Positions 6,388-12,003 of a stretch of 14,892 nt of DNA are shown in pieces. A program made the position numbers and the translations under genes. The stretch spans positions 1 through 14,892 of the forward strand of contig SFLN01000043.1 of assembly GCA_004554555.1 (NCBI GenBank), written 5' to 3'. The notes below the pieces were generated by a model that saw nothing but the letters and a program-made list of their open reading frames with translations, was not told the DNA's origin and did not search any database. Position 1 is the first letter of the stretch, and each line of letters begins with the position of its first letter. Origin of the DNA: [Eubacterium] saphenum (GTDB taxonomy: Bacteria > Bacillota > Clostridia > Oscillospirales > Ruminococcaceae).

Positions 6388-6524
6388 GCTCCTTTGCAAC
6401 TATTTTGCGGTGAAAAATTTGATTTATAAGAGGAATTTATTTCAAATTTCCGCAGATACTAGGAGTATCGTTTATAATAAAAAGGCTGTCTGAACGCGTT
6501 TTCGGCAGCCCGTTGCAAAGGAGC
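6388..6524. promoter_or_regulatory. Divergent control region with mirrored ribosome binding sites and a dyad
   Basis: GCTCCTTTGCAAC (6388-6400) and GTTGCAAAGGAGC (6512-6524) are a perfect 13-bp inverted repeat, so both divergent transcripts carry the same ribosome-binding sequence. Between them, GATACT-AGG-AGTATC (6455-6469) is a perfect dyad just upstream of TATAAT (6473-6478), a likely -10 box for the plus-strand gene. No good -35 box is visible, as expected if an activator or repressor binds the dyad. GGCTGTC (6483-6489) and GGCAGCC (6504-6510) can form a leader hairpin. Confidence 0.5.
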
Positions 6525-6530
6525 AGCGTT

Positions 6531-7838
6531 TTGGAAAATATAACTCGTTCATCAATCTGGCACGGCAGCTTTGGGCAGTACCCGATGCTCAAGACCGCGA
6601 TTTCAACCGATGTTCTCATCATCGGCGGCGGAATTTCGGGAATTCTCGCGGCGCGGCTGCTCACGGACAGCGGTGTACCGTGCGTAATCGCCGAGGCGGG
6701 AAGAATTTGCAGCGGGATTACAAAAAACACAACCGCTAAAATCACCGTCCACCACGGTCTGATTTACTCGAAAATTGCCGAAAAATACGGCTTTGACTAC
6801 GCGAAAATGTACCTCTCCGCCAACCAAAAGGCAGCCGCGCGTTTCGAGCAGCTTTCCGAGAATATCGACTGCGACTACGAAAAGCGCGACAGCTTTATCT
6901 ACTCGAAAACCACCCCCGAGCCGCTTTACAGCGAGCTTTCCGTGCTGTCGAAAATCGGTTGTCCCGCGGAGCTTTGCGAGAAGGTTCCCCTGCCCTTTCG
7001 GACAGTCGGCGCGGTTCTCGTGAAAAATCAAGCACAGTTCAACCCGCTGAAATTTCTCGCCGCGCTCACCAAAGGGCTGAACATATACGAGAACACGCAC
7101 ATCATCGAAATCGACAAAAACACCGCAATTTCGGTTGACGGGAAAATCACGGCGAAGAAAATCGTTTTCGCCTCGCACTTCCCGTTTGTCAACCGCCACG
7201 GAAGCTACTTCCTCAAAATGTACCAAAGCCGCTCGCACGTTCTTGCACTTGAAAACGCCGCGCCGGTTAACGGTATTTTTATGGACGAGGACGCAAACGG
7301 CTTCTCGCTTAGGGATTACAAAAATCTGCTTTTGGTAGGCGGCGGCGCGCACAAAACAGGCTGCCCGTCAAGAGTCGAGGAGCTGCTCACCTTTGCCGAG
7401 CGGTACTATCCGGCGGCGAAGCCCGTGAATTTGTGGTCGGCGCAGGACTGCATGACGCTGGACGGGCTGCCCTATGTCGGCAATTACAGCGCGAACACTC
7501 CCGACTGGTACGTTATGACCGGCTTTAACAAGTGGGGAATGACCAACGCGATGGCTGCCGCCGAGATTATCCGCGACAAAATTCTCGGCACCGAGAACGA
7601 AAACGCGCCCGTTTTCAACCCCTCGCGAAGCATTCTGCAAAAGCAGCTCCTCGTGAACGGCATAAACGCGGTGAAAAACCTCGCTACACCGACCGCGCCG
7701 CGCTGTCCGCACATGGGCTGCGCACTCAAAAAGAACACGGACGAGAACACCTGGGAGTGCCCGTGCCACGGCTCGCGGTTCTCCGAGAGCGGCGAGCTGC
7801 TTGAAAATCCCGCGAACTCCAACCTTAACCGAAGATAA
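6531..7838 (+). CDS. FAD-dependent oxidoreductase with C-terminal Rieske [2Fe-2S] domain (YhfW-like)
   Basis: The 435-residue protein is a two-domain fusion. Near the N-terminus, DVLIIGGGISGILAARLL (about 27-44) is the dinucleotide-binding motif of DAO-type FAD oxidoreductases, followed by a conserved VIAEAGRICSGITKNTTAK segment. The middle matches the family's substrate-domain pattern, and LPYVGNYS plus WYVMTGFNKWGMTNA form the second FAD contact. At the C-terminus, CPHMGC (from about 392) and CPCHGSRF (from about 410) supply the two Cys and two His ligands of a Rieske cluster. Proteins of this type resemble Bacillus YhfW; the substrate is unknown. TTG 6531 was chosen because AAAGGAG lies 7 bases upstream (6517-6523). 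The last 170 bases of the gene are partly repeated downstream, so the C-terminal tail (NPANSNLNRR) may have been reshaped. Confidence 0.88.
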   Translation: MENITRSSIWHGSFGQYPMLKTAISTDVLIIGGGISGILAARLLTDSGVPCVIAEAGRICSGITKNTTAKITVHHGLIYSKIAEKYGFDYAKMYLSANQKAAARFEQLSENIDCDYEKRDSFIYSKTTPEPLYSELSVLSKIGCPAELCEKVPLPFRTVGAVLVKNQAQFNPLKFLAALTKGLNIYENTHIIEIDKNTAISVDGKITAKKIVFASHFPFVNRHGSYFLKMYQSRSHVLALENAAPVNGIFMDEDANGFSLRDYKNLLLVGGGAHKTGCPSRVEELLTFAERYYPAAKPVNLWSAQDCMTLDGLPYVGNYSANTPDWYVMTGFNKWGMTNAMAAAEIIRDKILGTENENAPVFNPSRSILQKQLLVNGINAVKNLATPTAPRCPHMGCALKKNTDENTWECPCHGSRFSESGELLENPANSNLNRR

Positions 7839-7882
7839 ACTCGCGTAAACTCCCCAAACAGCTGCCGAACCCGACAAACTCC

Positions 7883-8007
7883 GTGAAAAATCTCGCTACA
7901 CCGACCGCGCCGCGAAATCCTGCAAACTCCAACCTTAACCGAAGATAATACTCGCGCCGAACGGCAATCGCCGCAAATCCCGCTACCCTCACCTTAATTC
8001 AAGATAA
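7883..8007. repeat. Partial duplications of the oxidoreductase 3' end
   Basis: GTGAAAAATCTCGCTACACC and the following bases (7883-7914) repeat 7671-7702 of the gene with one mismatch in 32. AATCC to GATAA (7916-7948) repeats the last codons and stop at 7806-7838 with few changes. A third, more decayed copy lies at 7976-8007. About 100 bases that encode the Rieske ligands are missing between the two parts of the copy. The block has no usable reading frame. Confidence 0.8.
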
Positions 8008-8013
8008 AATCTC

Positions 8014-8050
8014 GGCTGCCGATAAATTTTCTCGGCAGCCAAAAATTTTT
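8014..8050 (+). terminator. Terminator hairpin downstream of the oxidoreductase
   Basis: GGCTGCCGA (8014-8022) pairs with TCGGCAGCC (8032-8040), a perfect 9-bp stem with a 9-nt loop, followed by AAAAATTTTT. The T-run is displaced by five A, so efficiency is uncertain. Confidence 0.65.
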
Positions 8051-8061
8051 ACAAAAACCTC

Positions 8062-8090
8062 TTGACAAATATTTCAAAACGTGCTATAAT
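8062..8090 (+). promoter_or_regulatory. Consensus promoter of the SPFH operon
   Basis: TTGACA (8062-8067), a 17-base spacer and TATAAT (8085-8090) match the consensus exactly. The expected start point is near 8097. Confidence 0.9.
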
Positions 8091-8098
8091 TTCATCAA

Positions 8099-8115
8099 GA
8101 TATCAAATTGATATC
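8099..8115. promoter_or_regulatory. Perfect dyad at the transcription start, candidate operator
   Basis: GATATCAA-A-TTGATATC is a perfect inverted repeat of two 8-bp arms around one base. It lies directly after the predicted start point and about 30 bases before the SPFH start codon, a position where a bound protein would block transcription. The ribbon-helix-helix protein of the same operon is an obvious candidate ligand. Confidence 0.6.
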
Positions 8116-8143
8116 AAAATATATTGAGAAAGAAGGTTTATTT

Positions 8144-9136
8144 ATGGAAAAGGACGAGAAGAAATATTGTTATGAGGAAAAGGAAATTCACCCCGTAAGC
8201 GGCTGGCTGGTGCTGTTTATAACGGTTTTACTGCTTTGCGCGGCACTTGGGCTTATGATTTTCTTTGCAATCGAAATGGACGGAAAAAATGCCGATTCGG
8301 CAGTAGTTGGCTTTGTAATTTCGCTGGTTTACTTGTGCATCGGCTGGATTCCGTTTATGGGACTGCGCATTATGAAGCCGAACGAAGCGATTGTGCTCAC
8401 GCTTTTCGGTAAGTACATCGGCACGCTCAAAAAAGAAGGCTTTTTCTTCGTTAACCCGTTCTGCGGCGCGGTTACCCCGAAGAACGCAAGCGGTTCGAGC
8501 AACATTGTCGCAACTATCGCAACAAACGGAATGGTGACAACAACGATTAACCGCAAGCTCTCGCTTAAAACAATGACTCACAACAACGAAAAGCAGAAAA
8601 TCAACGACGAGTCGGGAAACCCGATTGAGATTGGAATTATGGTAACGTGGCGCGTTGTGAACACCGCAAAAGCCGTGTTCAACGTTGACAACTACAACAC
8701 CTTCCTGTCAACTCAAGCAGATTCTACACTCCGTGACGTTGCGCGCTGCTACCCCTACGACTCAACCGATGACGACGAGAAAACGCTTCGCGGTTCGTCC
8801 GTTGAGATTTCCGAGCAGCTCAAAAACCTTCTCCAGGAGCGCGTTGAGATAGCGGGACTTGAAATCATCGAGGCGAGAATAACTCACCTTGCCTACGCGC
8901 AGGAAATCGCCGCGGCTATGCTCCAGCGGCAGCAGGCAAACGCGATAATCGAGGCGCGCCAGAAGATTGTCGACGGCGCGGTCGGAATGGTTGAGATGGC
9001 GCTTAAAAAGCTGTCCGAGAACAATGTTGTCGAGCTTGACGACGAACGCAAGGCACAGATGGTGTGCAACCTGATGGTCGTTCTTTGCGGCAACAAGGAC
9101 GCGCAGCCGATTGTAAACAGCGGCTCGGTTTATTGA
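8144..9136 (+). CDS. SPFH-domain (stomatin/prohibitin-like) membrane protein
   Basis: The 330-residue product has a short cytosolic N-terminus, two hydrophobic segments (about 21-43, WLVLFITVLLLCAALGLMIF..., and about 52-74, AVVGFVISLVYLCIGWIPFM) and then an SPFH domain beginning at MKPNEAIVLTLFGKYIGTLK. Typical SPFH features follow: VTWRVVNTAKAVFNVDNY, RDVARCYPYD, a long segment with LLQERVEIAGLEIIEARITHLAYAQEIA, and a coiled-coil region AAAMLQRQQANAIIEARQKI. Such proteins oligomerise on membranes and organise microdomains or protect proteases. ATG 8144 follows AGAAGG at the right distance; an upstream in-frame TTG at 8108 lies inside the dyad and is unlikely. A ribbon-helix-helix gene follows after 28 bases, a pairing I recall from other Firmicutes. 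The cellular role is not known from sequence. Confidence 0.9.
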   Translation: MEKDEKKYCYEEKEIHPVSGWLVLFITVLLLCAALGLMIFFAIEMDGKNADSAVVGFVISLVYLCIGWIPFMGLRIMKPNEAIVLTLFGKYIGTLKKEGFFFVNPFCGAVTPKNASGSSNIVATIATNGMVTTTINRKLSLKTMTHNNEKQKINDESGNPIEIGIMVTWRVVNTAKAVFNVDNYNTFLSTQADSTLRDVARCYPYDSTDDDEKTLRGSSVEISEQLKNLLQERVEIAGLEIIEARITHLAYAQEIAAAMLQRQQANAIIEARQKIVDGAVGMVEMALKKLSENNVVELDDERKAQMVCNLMVVLCGNKDAQPIVNSGSVY

Positions 9137-9164
9137 GTTCATCAAAAGAAAGGCGGTGAGCGGA

Positions 9165-9350
9165 ATGCCCGAAGAAAAAAAAGACGCCAAAAAGCAAATC
9201 CCCCTGCGGCTTTCCGCAACGCTTTACAACGAGCTTATGCGGTGGGCTGAGGACGATTTTCGCTCGGTGAACGGGCAGATTGAGTACTTGCTTACCGAGT
9301 GCGTAAAATGGCGCAAGAAAGCGAAAAAGCGCGAAAACAACGATGAATAA
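9165..9350 (+). CDS. Arc-type ribbon-helix-helix DNA-binding protein
   Basis: The 61-residue protein has the Arc/MetJ ribbon-helix-helix pattern: a short beta strand KKQIPLRLS (about 9-17), helix 1 ATLYNELMRWAEDDF, turn RSVNGQ and helix 2 IEYLLTECVKWRKK, ending in a basic-acidic tail. The RSVNGQIEYLL segment is highly typical of small Arc-like proteins. Such proteins dimerise and insert the beta strand into the DNA major groove. ATG 9165 was chosen because AGGCGG (9151-9156) lies 8 bases upstream; an in-frame GTG at 9156 overlaps that site. It is the second gene of the SPFH operon and ends at a strong terminator. Inference: it binds the dyad at 8099-8115 and regulates its own operon. Confidence 0.88.
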   Translation: MPEEKKDAKKQIPLRLSATLYNELMRWAEDDFRSVNGQIEYLLTECVKWRKKAKKRENNDE

Positions 9351-9353
9351 CAA

Positions 9354-9392
9354 AAACGCTCTCCCGAAAAAAAGGAGAGCGTTTGATTTTTT
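9354..9392. terminator. Terminator between the SPFH operon and the lipoprotein gene
   Basis: AAACGCTCTCC (9354-9364) pairs with GGAGAGCGTTT (9374-9384), a perfect 11-bp stem, with a T-run at 9387-9392. The A-rich left side allows use by the convergent minus-strand gene too. Confidence 0.9.
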
Positions 9393-9395
9393 CGC

Positions 9396-10037
9396 TTACT
9401 GTACGTCGGCGATTGCGTCGGCGATTGATTGACCGTTTTTGTGAACGATGAGGTAGATATAGTTGTCGGGAGTTTTGCCCGAAACCGCGCCGGCTGCGCT
9501 TTCCTCCTGAGCGGGATAGAACGCAGCACCGGTCTGGGAGTAGTTGAGGTAGGTGTTAATCGCGTCCTCAACCGCGCCCTCGCGCCCGTTAACCGGCTTT
9601 ACGACGATAACGCGGTTGAGCTGCGCGCTGATGACGTTGGTGCAGAAGCAATATTCCTCGAGGTCATCGAGATTGAAAATCTCGCCCTCGTCGGTCGAGA
9701 ACATCGAGCCAATCATATCAGCCTCGCTCACGATGTCCATCGTGGGCCAAACATCGGTGTTAAGCGCGGCGGCAGCCATTCTTCCCGCGCGGTTGTCGGG
9801 GAACGGGAGAGTGCTGTTGTCGGCACCGCTTTCCGCGCCCGCCCCGCCGTTTTCATCGGACGAGCTTTGAGTTGAGGTTTGTTCCGAGGACTCTTCGGAG
9901 GACTGCTCTGAGGTAGGCTCGGAGTTTTCACCCGAAGATATTTCCGAAGAATTATCGGAGTTGTTCCTGTTGCCGCAGCCCGCGAGAGTAAAAATCAGCG
10001 AGCCGCAAAGGATTGCAGATAAAAAAATCTTTTTCAT
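9396..10037 (-). CDS. Secreted lipoprotein with a DUF4358-like domain
   Basis: The 213-residue product starts with a lipoprotein signal peptide: MKK, a hydrophobic core (IFLSAILCGSLIFT) and the lipobox LAGC, with Cys21 as lipidation site. Residues 22-75 are a Ser/Glu/Thr-rich linker that would span the cell wall. The rest, from about residue 80, carries a hydrophobic-charged alternation with TDVWPTMDIVSEADMI, EEYCFCTNVISAQLNRVIVV, GREGAVEDAINTYL and DNYIYLIVHKNG, which fits the DUF4358 family of clostridial lipoproteins. The function of this family is unknown. GAAAGGAA precedes the ATG, and a TATAAT box at 10103-10098 could drive it. It is probably transcribed alone, between terminators at 9354-9392 and 10146-10172. 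Confidence 0.85.
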   Translation of the reverse strand: MKKIFLSAILCGSLIFTLAGCGNRNNSDNSSEISSGENSEPTSEQSSEESSEQTSTQSSSDENGGAGAESGADNSTLPFPDNRAGRMAAAALNTDVWPTMDIVSEADMIGSMFSTDEGEIFNLDDLEEYCFCTNVISAQLNRVIVVKPVNGREGAVEDAINTYLNYSQTGAAFYPAQEESAAGAVSGKTPDNYIYLIVHKNGQSIADAIADVQ

Positions 10038-10097
10038 AAAAAGCGTTTCCTTTCCAATGATTTGATAACTTTTTATCCAAAAAGAATAAAAAGACTG

Positions 10098-10103
10098 ATT
10101 ATA
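10098..10103 (-). promoter_or_regulatory. Probable -10 box of the lipoprotein gene
   Basis: TATAAT on the minus strand lies about 60 bases before the start codon. At 17-base spacing the -35 position reads TTTCAT, a poor match, so the promoter is weak or needs another factor. Confidence 0.4.
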
Positions 10104-10145
10104 TTATGAACGCAATTTTTATGAAAATTCTTTGAAAAAATAGCC

Positions 10146-10172
10146 AAAAAAACAGCCGTTAAAAAACGGCTG
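10146..10172 (-). terminator. Terminator of the zinc-ribbon gene
   Basis: On the minus strand CAGCCGTT (10172-10165) pairs with AACGGCTG (10160-10153) around a TTTT loop, followed by a run of seven T (10152-10146). It ends the sigma factor / zinc-ribbon unit. About 95 bases between it and the zinc-ribbon stop codon show nothing further. Confidence 0.88.
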
Positions 10173-10268
10173 CTTCCAAATTTAATGCCTAACCAAAACG
10201 ATGCCGGGGATAACCAAAGAGGTATGCTCGGTACTTTTTCGGTGCGAAAGACTCGCGCATTGATTTGA

Positions 10269-10544
10269 TTATTCGCCCTTCTGCTTAGCGAAGCACTCGC
10301 TGCACAAAACGGGTCTGTCGCCCTTCGGCTCGAAGGGAACTCTTGCGACTCCGCCGCAAACCGAGCAAGTAGTCTCAAAGAACTGTCTTTGACCTCTGCT
10401 TGCGTTCTTCTTTGCGTCGCGGCAAGCCTTACATCTCTGAGGCTCGTTCTCGAAACCCTTTTCAGCGTAGAATTCCTGTTCGCCTGCAGTGAACACAAAA
10501 TCCGCTCCGCAGTCCTTGCATTTCAGTGTCTTGTCAGTGTACAT
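10269..10544 (-). CDS. Small double zinc-ribbon protein
   Basis: The 91-residue protein has four CxxC pairs arranged as two zinc-binding units. The first is CKDC (Cys9, Cys12) with CKAC (Cys38, Cys41), enclosing the conserved DFVFTAGEQEFYAEKGFENE segment of the zinc-ribbon family found in many Firmicutes. The second is CSVC (Cys60, Cys63) with CSEC (Cys81, Cys84), enclosing GGVARVPFEPKGDRPVL. The start at ATG 10544 follows AAGGGG (10557-10552); an upstream open frame reaches into the tRNA-like element and was rejected. The family is thought to bind zinc and perhaps nucleic acid, but no function is established to my knowledge. It follows the sigma factor gene on the same strand, with a hairpin and the tRNA-like element in between. 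Confidence 0.88.
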   Translation of the reverse strand: MYTDKTLKCKDCGADFVFTAGEQEFYAEKGFENEPQRCKACRDAKKNASRGQRQFFETTCSVCGGVARVPFEPKGDRPVLCSECFAKQKGE

Positions 10545-10570
10545 AAGTATACCCCTTAAAAAATTAAATT

Positions 10571-10636
10571 TGCCCGACAGGACTTGCACCCGTATCTTTG
10601 CTTTCGCAACGCTTTAACATTTAAGCTATCGGGACA
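10571..10636 (-). ncRNA. tRNA-like element with the anticodon arm replaced by a GNRA-capped stem
   Basis: The minus strand folds like a tRNA. An acceptor-like stem pairs TGTCCCG (10636-10630) with CGGGCA (10576-10571), with one bulged T. A D-arm has GCTT (10626-10623) and AAGC (10614-10611) around AAATGTTA. A T-arm has ACGGG (10593-10589) and CCTGT (10581-10577) around the 7-nt loop TGCAAGT. The place of the anticodon arm is taken by TTGC-GAAA-GCAA (10609-10598), a 4-bp stem with a GNRA tetraloop and therefore no anticodon. The GG of the D-loop is GT and the usual TTC of the T-loop is TGC. There is no encoded CCA. It lies between the sigma factor and zinc-ribbon genes, 27 bases before the latter. 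It may be a cis-acting leader or a decayed tRNA gene. Confidence 0.55.
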
Positions 10637-10641
10637 TATTG

Positions 10642-10671
10642 AAGCCGTTTTCGTTTTGCGAACCTCGGCTT
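10642..10671 (-). other. Hairpin after the sigma factor stop codon
   Basis: AAGCCG (10671-10666) pairs with CGGCTT (10647-10642), with an inner TTCG/CGAA pairing around CAAAA. No T-run follows on the minus strand, so it is more likely a stability or processing hairpin separating the sigma factor message from the tRNA-like element than a terminator. Confidence 0.45.
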
Positions 10672-10673
10672 TT

Positions 10674-11231
10674 TCACAAATTACCGCCCATTATCCTGCG
10701 CACCTTGGCTCGTGCCCTTGAAAGCGCGTTGTCAACAGACTTTTTATCCACGCCGAGTCTCCTCGCGGTTTCCGCGTAAGACATACCCATCGCCGCGCAC
10801 TCAATGCAGTGCAGCTCGAGCGGGGAAAGCTCCGATTTCAAGCTTTTGCGCACGTCCTCGCTGTTTTCCTTCTCGATGACCGCTTCCTCGGGAGTTGGCT
10901 TTTTGTCGGGAAGCTCACGCATTTCCTCTTCCGCAGCAAGATTTTTCCTGCGAATGGTGGACTTTTTCGCGGTATTGCGCAGTCGATTATTGATACAAAC
11001 CGAAGCATACGCGGAAAACTCGCCCTTTTCGCTGTCGTAGCTGCGCACCGCTGCCAGAAGCCCCTGCATACCATCGGACACAAGCTCCTCGTAATCGGCG
11101 AACTGCGCGTACTTTCTTGCGTAAGCGAACACCGTTTTCATATAGCGTGAGATAAGCTCGGCGATTTTGCCGCTGTCGGACCGATTATCCAGCAACAGCT
11201 CCCTGTCGCTCAGCTTGGAATAATCCTCCAT
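10674..11231 (-). CDS. Sigma-70 family RNA polymerase sigma factor, SigH-like
   Basis: The 185-residue protein has sigma region 2 (about 30-85: KTVFAYARKYAQFADYEELV, then DGMQGLLAAVRSYDSEKGEF and YASVCINNRLRN) and region 4 at the C-terminus (LSPLELHCIECAAMGMSYAE, then the helix-turn-helix RRLGVDKKSVDNALSRARAK). The KSVDNALSRA stretch strongly resembles KSIDNALQRV of Bacillus SigH, and the spacing between regions is also SigH-like, but it is somewhat shorter than the about 218 residues of SigH. It should direct RNA polymerase to alternative promoters. ATG 11231 follows GGGAGGAG closely. A strong promoter lies upstream (11267-11295). No anti-sigma gene is adjacent, as is usual for SigH. The zinc-ribbon gene follows in the same unit. 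Confidence 0.85.
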   Translation of the reverse strand: MEDYSKLSDRELLLDNRSDSGKIAELISRYMKTVFAYARKYAQFADYEELVSDGMQGLLAAVRSYDSEKGEFSAYASVCINNRLRNTAKKSTIRRKNLAAEEEMRELPDKKPTPEEAVIEKENSEDVRKSLKSELSPLELHCIECAAMGMSYAETARRLGVDKKSVDNALSRARAKVRRIMGGNL

Positions 11232-11266
11232 AGCTCCTCCCAAAACGCGTGGATTTCACTCCCCTT

Positions 11267-11295
11267 ATTTTAACACATTCTGCAAATTTTGTCAA
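11267..11295 (-). promoter_or_regulatory. Promoter of the sigma factor gene
   Basis: On the minus strand TTGACA (11295-11290), a 17-base spacer and TAAAAT (11272-11267) give a near-consensus housekeeping promoter about 36 bases before the start codon. Confidence 0.85.
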
Positions 11296-11317
11296 CAATA
11301 ATTTTCAGTTTCCCGAC

Positions 11318-11350
11318 AAAAAACAGCGTTTTAATGAATATTGCGCCGTT
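11318..11350 (-). terminator. Weak terminator candidate after the fumarase gene
   Basis: On the minus strand AACGGCG (11350-11344) can pair with CGCTGTT (11328-11322), with one G-T pair and a long 15-nt loop, followed by a short T-run (11321-11318). Confidence 0.4.
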
Positions 11351-11396
11351 TATCTATACAAAATGCCCAAAAATTCCAAAGAGTTTCGCCTAAAAT

Positions 11397-11942
11397 TTAC
11401 CTTTTAAATTGCTCGCGACCGGTCTTGAAGATATTGCCGCCAACGCTGTCCACGGCAACAATCAGCGGGAAATTCTCGATTTTCAGCCGCTTGACGCTCT
11501 CGCAGCCGAGGTCCTCGAAAGCGATAACCTCGCACTCGGTTATGCACTTGCAGGCAAGCGCGCCCGCGCCGCCGATAGCGCAGAAATACACCGCGCCGTT
11601 TCGCCGAACCGCTTCGCAGACCGCCTCGGAGCGCTCTCCCTTTCCAATCATCGCGGACAAACCCATATCCAGCATCATCGGCGAATACACGTCCATTCTG
11701 CCGGAGGTTGTCGGGCCGCAGCTGCCGATAACCATTCCGTCACGCGCTGCCGTTGGTCCCGCGTAGTAAATCGCAGCCCCCGAAAGCTCGTAAGGCAGCG
11801 GCTTTTGCTCCTCGATAAGCTGTTTTATGCGCTTGTGAGCGGCGTCGCGCGAGGTGTAAACCGTCCCCGACAGCAAAACCTTGTCGCCCGCGCGGAGCGT
11901 TTTTGCTTTTTCTTTAAGCTCGTTTGTGTTAAGTTCAATCAT
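11397..11942 (-). CDS. fumB: Fumarate hydratase class I, beta (C-terminal) subunit
   Basis: The 181-residue protein matches the beta subunit of Fe-S dependent fumarase/tartrate dehydratase, equal to the C-terminal domain of class I fumarase. It interconverts fumarate and malate together with an alpha subunit that carries the [4Fe-4S] cluster. Seen motifs are LRAGDKVLLSGTVYTSRDAA near residue 20, GAAIYYAGPTAARDG, the strongly conserved GPTTSGRMDVYSPMM, and MIGKGERS. Length is normal for a separate beta subunit. ATG 11942 has only a weak GAGAGA binding site 5 bases upstream; a TTG at 11966 is further away and unsupported. The alpha subunit gene, usually adjacent, is absent from both sides in this window. 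The symbol follows clostridial usage, where fumB is the beta subunit, and is not the E. coli fumB isozyme. Confidence 0.9.
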   Translation of the reverse strand: MIELNTNELKEKAKTLRAGDKVLLSGTVYTSRDAAHKRIKQLIEEQKPLPYELSGAAIYYAGPTAARDGMVIGSCGPTTSGRMDVYSPMMLDMGLSAMIGKGERSEAVCEAVRRNGAVYFCAIGGAGALACKCITECEVIAFEDLGCESVKRLKIENFPLIVAVDSVGGNIFKTGREQFKR

Positions 11943-11964
11943 AATTCTCTCGTAAATCCAAACC

Positions 11965-11993
11965 AAAGAGCCGAAATTCGGCTTCGGCTCTTT
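11965..11993. terminator. Terminator after the DivIVA-like gene
   Basis: AAAGAGCCGAA (11965-11975) and TTCGGCTCTTT (11983-11993) form a perfect 11-bp stem around 7 nt. It lies between the DivIVA-like gene and the fumarase start, so fumarase expression probably depends on read-through or on a promoter I cannot see. Confidence 0.75.
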
Positions 11994-12003
11994 TTGTAAT
12001 CAA

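Noticed and set aside
6513..6530. Upstream TTG start for the oxidoreductase
   Set aside because: It lies on top of the AAAGGAG ribosome binding site, so TTG 6531 fits better.
8108..8143. Upstream TTG start for the SPFH protein
   Set aside because: It lies in the dyad near the transcription start with no binding site; ATG 8144 has one.
9429..9875. Plus-strand open frame opposite the lipoprotein gene
   Set aside because: Antisense shadow; the minus-strand frame has a signal peptide, lipobox and ribosome binding site.
10571..10636. Ordinary functional tRNA gene
   Set aside because: No alignment gives a 7-nt anticodon loop; the arm is a 4-bp stem with a GAAA loop, and T-loop and D-loop consensus bases are changed.
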